A stretch of DNA of 64,000 nt, from contig NZ_CP087968.1 of assembly GCF_024703895.1 (NCBI RefSeq), positions 434,001 to 498,000 on the forward strand, given 5' to 3'. Origin of the DNA: Nocardioides sp. B-3 (GTDB lineage Bacteria > Actinomycetota > Actinomycetes > Propionibacteriales > Nocardioidaceae). The notes beneath the pieces are model-generated. The model was not told the DNA's origin. It worked only from the letters and a program-made list of their open reading frames with translations, and searched no databases. The translations under genes were made by a program, and so were the position numbers. Positions 61,919 to 64,000 of the stretch are shown piece after piece (within the stretch, counting starts at the first letter, position 1; each line of letters starts with the position of its first letter).

Positions 61919-62878
61919 GTGACCAAGCGCGAGAACCTCATCCGCGCCGGCCTGCTGCTCCTCGTCCTCGGCATCATCGCGACGCTCGTCGTGCTCGACC
62001 GAACGCGAGGCGACGACCGGCCACAGGCCGAGCCGACGCAGACCGCGTCGCCGAGCCCGACCGGGACGGTCGTGCCGCTGCCGACCGACAAGCCGGGCAA
62101 GGGCGAGACCGACGTGATCCCGACGCCGCCGCCCGGCATCGAGGCGATCGCCTGCGAGAAGCTGCAGCAGTCGGTGGAGATCCGCGTCGTCGACTTCAAC
62201 ACGCACCGCTCCTACGGCGGCATCGGCACCGTCGCCGCCGAGATCAAGGCACTCGACCCCGACATCGTGCTGCTCCGGGAGATCGACCGGTTCAAGGGCG
62301 GCACGGGCAACATCGACCGGGCGGCCTACTTCGCCGAGGCGCTCGGGATGAACCACGCCTTCGGCGCCAATGTCACCGCGGGCAACGGGGAGTACGGCGT
62401 CGCGATCCTGTCGCGCTTCAAGATCCTCAGCTCCGAGAACTACCACCTCCCCAACGGCCCGGGCGGCGAGCAGCGCGGCCTGCTCGGTGTGGGCGTCGAG
62501 ATCGGCGGGCAGGAGGTGCGGATCTACAACACGCACCTGCAGAACAAGATCGTCGGGCTGCGCGAGGCCCGGGCGCGACACGTCGCCGGCATCCCGGCCA
62601 ACGAGGAGAACCCGGTCATCCTCGGTGGCGACATGAACGCCACGATCAACACCCCGACGCTCGGCGCGCTGACGGCTCAGCTCGTCGACGCGTGGACGGT
62701 CGGCTCCGGCGCCGAGGGCACCGGCCCCAACGGCTCGCGGATCGACTTCCTGCTCGCCAGCCCCACCATCGTGCCGCAGCGCGCGGCCGTGCTGCGCTCC
62801 TCGATCTCCGACCATGCACGGTTGTACGCCGATTTCGTGGTCCCCGCCTCGACGGACTGTCCCAAGCGGAGACGGTGA
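61919..62878 (+). CDS. secreted/membrane-anchored endonuclease-exonuclease-phosphatase family protein
   Basis: 319 residues, intact. An N-terminal signal anchor (AGLLLLVLGIIATLVVLD) and a Pro/Thr linker precede the EEP domain: VVDFNTHRSYGG (metal Asn), DIVLLREIDR (metal Glu), VRIYNTHLQNK, VILGGDMNATINTP (catalytic D-x-N) and SRIDFLLASP ending in SISDHARLYADF (Ser-Asp-His). The family cleaves nucleic acids or phosphoinositide-like esters. The extracellular position suggests nutrient or DNA turnover. The start is GTG with GGGGGA upstream. The stop lies inside a terminator hairpin. Confidence 0.85.
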   Translation: MTKRENLIRAGLLLLVLGIIATLVVLDRTRGDDRPQAEPTQTASPSPTGTVVPLPTDKPGKGETDVIPTPPPGIEAIACEKLQQSVEIRVVDFNTHRSYGGIGTVAAEIKALDPDIVLLREIDRFKGGTGNIDRAAYFAEALGMNHAFGANVTAGNGEYGVAILSRFKILSSENYHLPNGPGGEQRGLLGVGVEIGGQEVRIYNTHLQNKIVGLREARARHVAGIPANEENPVILGGDMNATINTPTLGALTAQLVDAWTVGSGAEGTGPNGSRIDFLLASPTIVPQRAAVLRSSISDHARLYADFVVPASTDCPKRRR

Positions 62879-62904
62879 GTGCCCGACGAAGTCGGGAACT
62901 CACC
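62874..62904. terminator. terminator hairpin between convergent genes
   Basis: GGTGAGTGCCCGAC (62874-62887) and GTCGGGAACTCACC (62891-62904) pair over 14 bases with one mismatch and a GAA loop. It overlaps the nuclease stop and can serve rodA from the other side. Confidence 0.8.
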
Positions 62905-62957
62905 ATCGGCGCGCAGCCACGCAGCCGCTACGCGGCAAGGGGAAACCGGTCTCAGCC

Positions 62958-64000
62958 CTAGCGGCGGACCAGCACCCGCGGTGTCGCGAGCAGCCGGGTC
63001 GGCAGCGCCGCCGAGGAACGCAGGTGGATGTTCTGGAGCAGGCCGAGCGCCAGCATGCCGGCGAACATCGAGCTGCCGCCGTACGACACGAAGGGCAGCG
63101 GGACTCCGGTCACCGGCATGATCCCGAGGCACATGCCGATGTTCTGGAAGGCCCGGAAGCCGAACCAGCAGGCGATGCCGGCGGCGGCGATGCGGCCGAA
63201 CATGTCGTCGGTGTCGGCCGAGATCGCGAGCGCGCGCCAGATGACGATGGCGAGCAGCGCGATCAGCAGGCCCGCACCGACCAGCCCGAGCTCCTCGCCG
63301 GCGACGGTGAAGATGAAGTCGGTGTGCTGCTCGGGCACGAAGCCCGAACGGGTCTGGGAACCGTCGAAGAGGCCCCCGGCCGAAGAGTCCGCCGTTGCCG
63401 ACGGCGATCCGGGCCTGCTCGGTGTTGTAGCCGGCACCGCGCGGGTCGAGGCCGGGGTTGGTGAAGGCCATGAAGCGGTCGACCCGGTAGTCCTTCAGCA
63501 CGCCGGCGGAGACCGCGACCGCCGCGGCGGCGATGCCAGCGACGCTGAGGCCCATCAGCCAGCGCCGGTCGGCGCCGGAGACCGCGAGGACGCCGAAGAC
63601 GGTCGCCGTGAGGACCAGCATGGTGCCGAGGTCGGGCTGCAGCATGATCAGCGCGGCCGGGATGCCGGCGATGACCAGCATGCCGATCACCTCGACGGAG
63701 CGGACACCGCGGCGCCAGCGGCCCTCGGTGCGCTCGGCGACGAGCAGGGCCATGCCCACGACCACGGAGAGCTTGGCGAACTCCGACGGCTGGATGGACA
63801 TGCCGCCCAGCTGGAGCCACGAGCGCGAGCCGTTGATCGTCGACCCGGCCACCAGCACGAGCGCGAGCCCGACGATCGACCCGAGGTAGAACACTGGCGC
63901 GATGATCCGCACCCAGCGGTGGTCGGTGGCCATCACCGTCACCATCAGCACCCGGGCCGATCGCGACGTTGACGAGCTGCTTGGTGAGGTAGGCCGTGGT
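62958..64000 (-). CDS. rodA: rod-shape/elongation peptidoglycan polymerase RodA, N-terminus outside window
   Basis: SEDS-family glycan polymerase that works with a class B PBP. Motifs are GSRSWLQLGGMSIQPSEFAKL, split across helices, AGYNTEQARIAVGNGGLFG and VTGVPLPFVSYGGSSM. The last of these carries the hallmark P-F-x-S-Y-G-G. Frameshifts near 63380 and 63955 are bridged. The gene starts beyond base 64000; in actinobacteria it usually follows a PBP and mre genes. It closes the core block that, in many relatives, sits directly beside TIGR03960 and TIGR03936. Confidence 0.9.

Noticed and set aside
59761..62961. A very long open frame on the plus strand opposite the radical SAM gene
   Set aside because: It is the antisense shadow of a GC-rich gene with strong third-position bias. 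Its translation is low-complexity and has no domain, while the minus strand encodes an intact radical SAM protein.

Overview
The window is a high-GC actinobacterial chromosome segment, most like a Nocardioides-type member of the Propionibacteriales. The evidence is the strong G/C bias at third codon positions, the many GTG and TTG starts, the ATGA, GTGA and TGATG stop/start overlaps, many apparently leaderless genes, and the actinobacterial order proB-obgE-rpmA-rplU-rne. About half of the genes carry single-base frameshifts in short G or C runs. They fall in essential genes too (gatA, gatB, gatC, ligA, obgE, rne, rodA, mnmA), so I read them as consensus errors, not pseudogenes. Gene spans below are the reconstructed spans across those shifts.

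Layout, left half. 1-2.9 kb holds an EamA exporter (cut by the window edge), an alpha/beta hydrolase and a PQQ-type sugar dehydrogenase lipoprotein. 2.9-9.3 kb holds a five-gene minus-strand operon behind a cobalamin riboswitch: a secreted alpha/alpha-toroid protein, a membrane-anchored transcobalamin-beta-like protein, and the T, A-A and S parts of an ECF transporter. I consider this the most interesting system in the window: a two-chain, intrinsic-factor-like vitamin B12 trap feeding an ECF importer. 9.3-12.7 kb holds gatCAB. 12.7-16.1 kb holds a SigE-family sigma factor with a membrane partner, a palindromic repeat pair and a secreted calcium-binding repeat protein. 16.1-20.8 kb holds ligA and a TetR/MFS drug-efflux pair with a clear operator.

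Layout, middle. 20.8-29.6 kb holds a hydrolase and an overlapping six-gene membrane glycosylation operon, with one more polytopic membrane protein facing it. 29.5-32.8 kb holds the iscS-mnmA-metE-like operon (sulfur transfer to tRNA and a short MetE-type methyltransferase). 32.8-35.3 kb holds two lipoproteins. 35.3-43.1 kb is core: proB, obgE, rpmA, rplU, rne and the TIGR03936 gene.

Layout, right part. 43.2-59.7 kb is accessory: an AlkZ-like winged-helix protein, tandem GT-C-like paralogues, family 2 glycosyltransferases, a large polytopic protein, two mirrored copies of a short coiled-coil-protein plus RgpF-like glycosyltransferase module that converge on each other, a lipoprotein esterase, a phosphotransferase and a ppnP. 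59.8-64 kb returns to core: the TIGR03960 radical SAM gene, a secreted endonuclease/phosphatase and rodA (cut by the window edge). The accessory block therefore separates TIGR03936/rne from TIGR03960/rodA, which are usually neighbours in actinobacteria. No rRNA, tRNA, CRISPR array, insertion sequence or phage gene was recognised.
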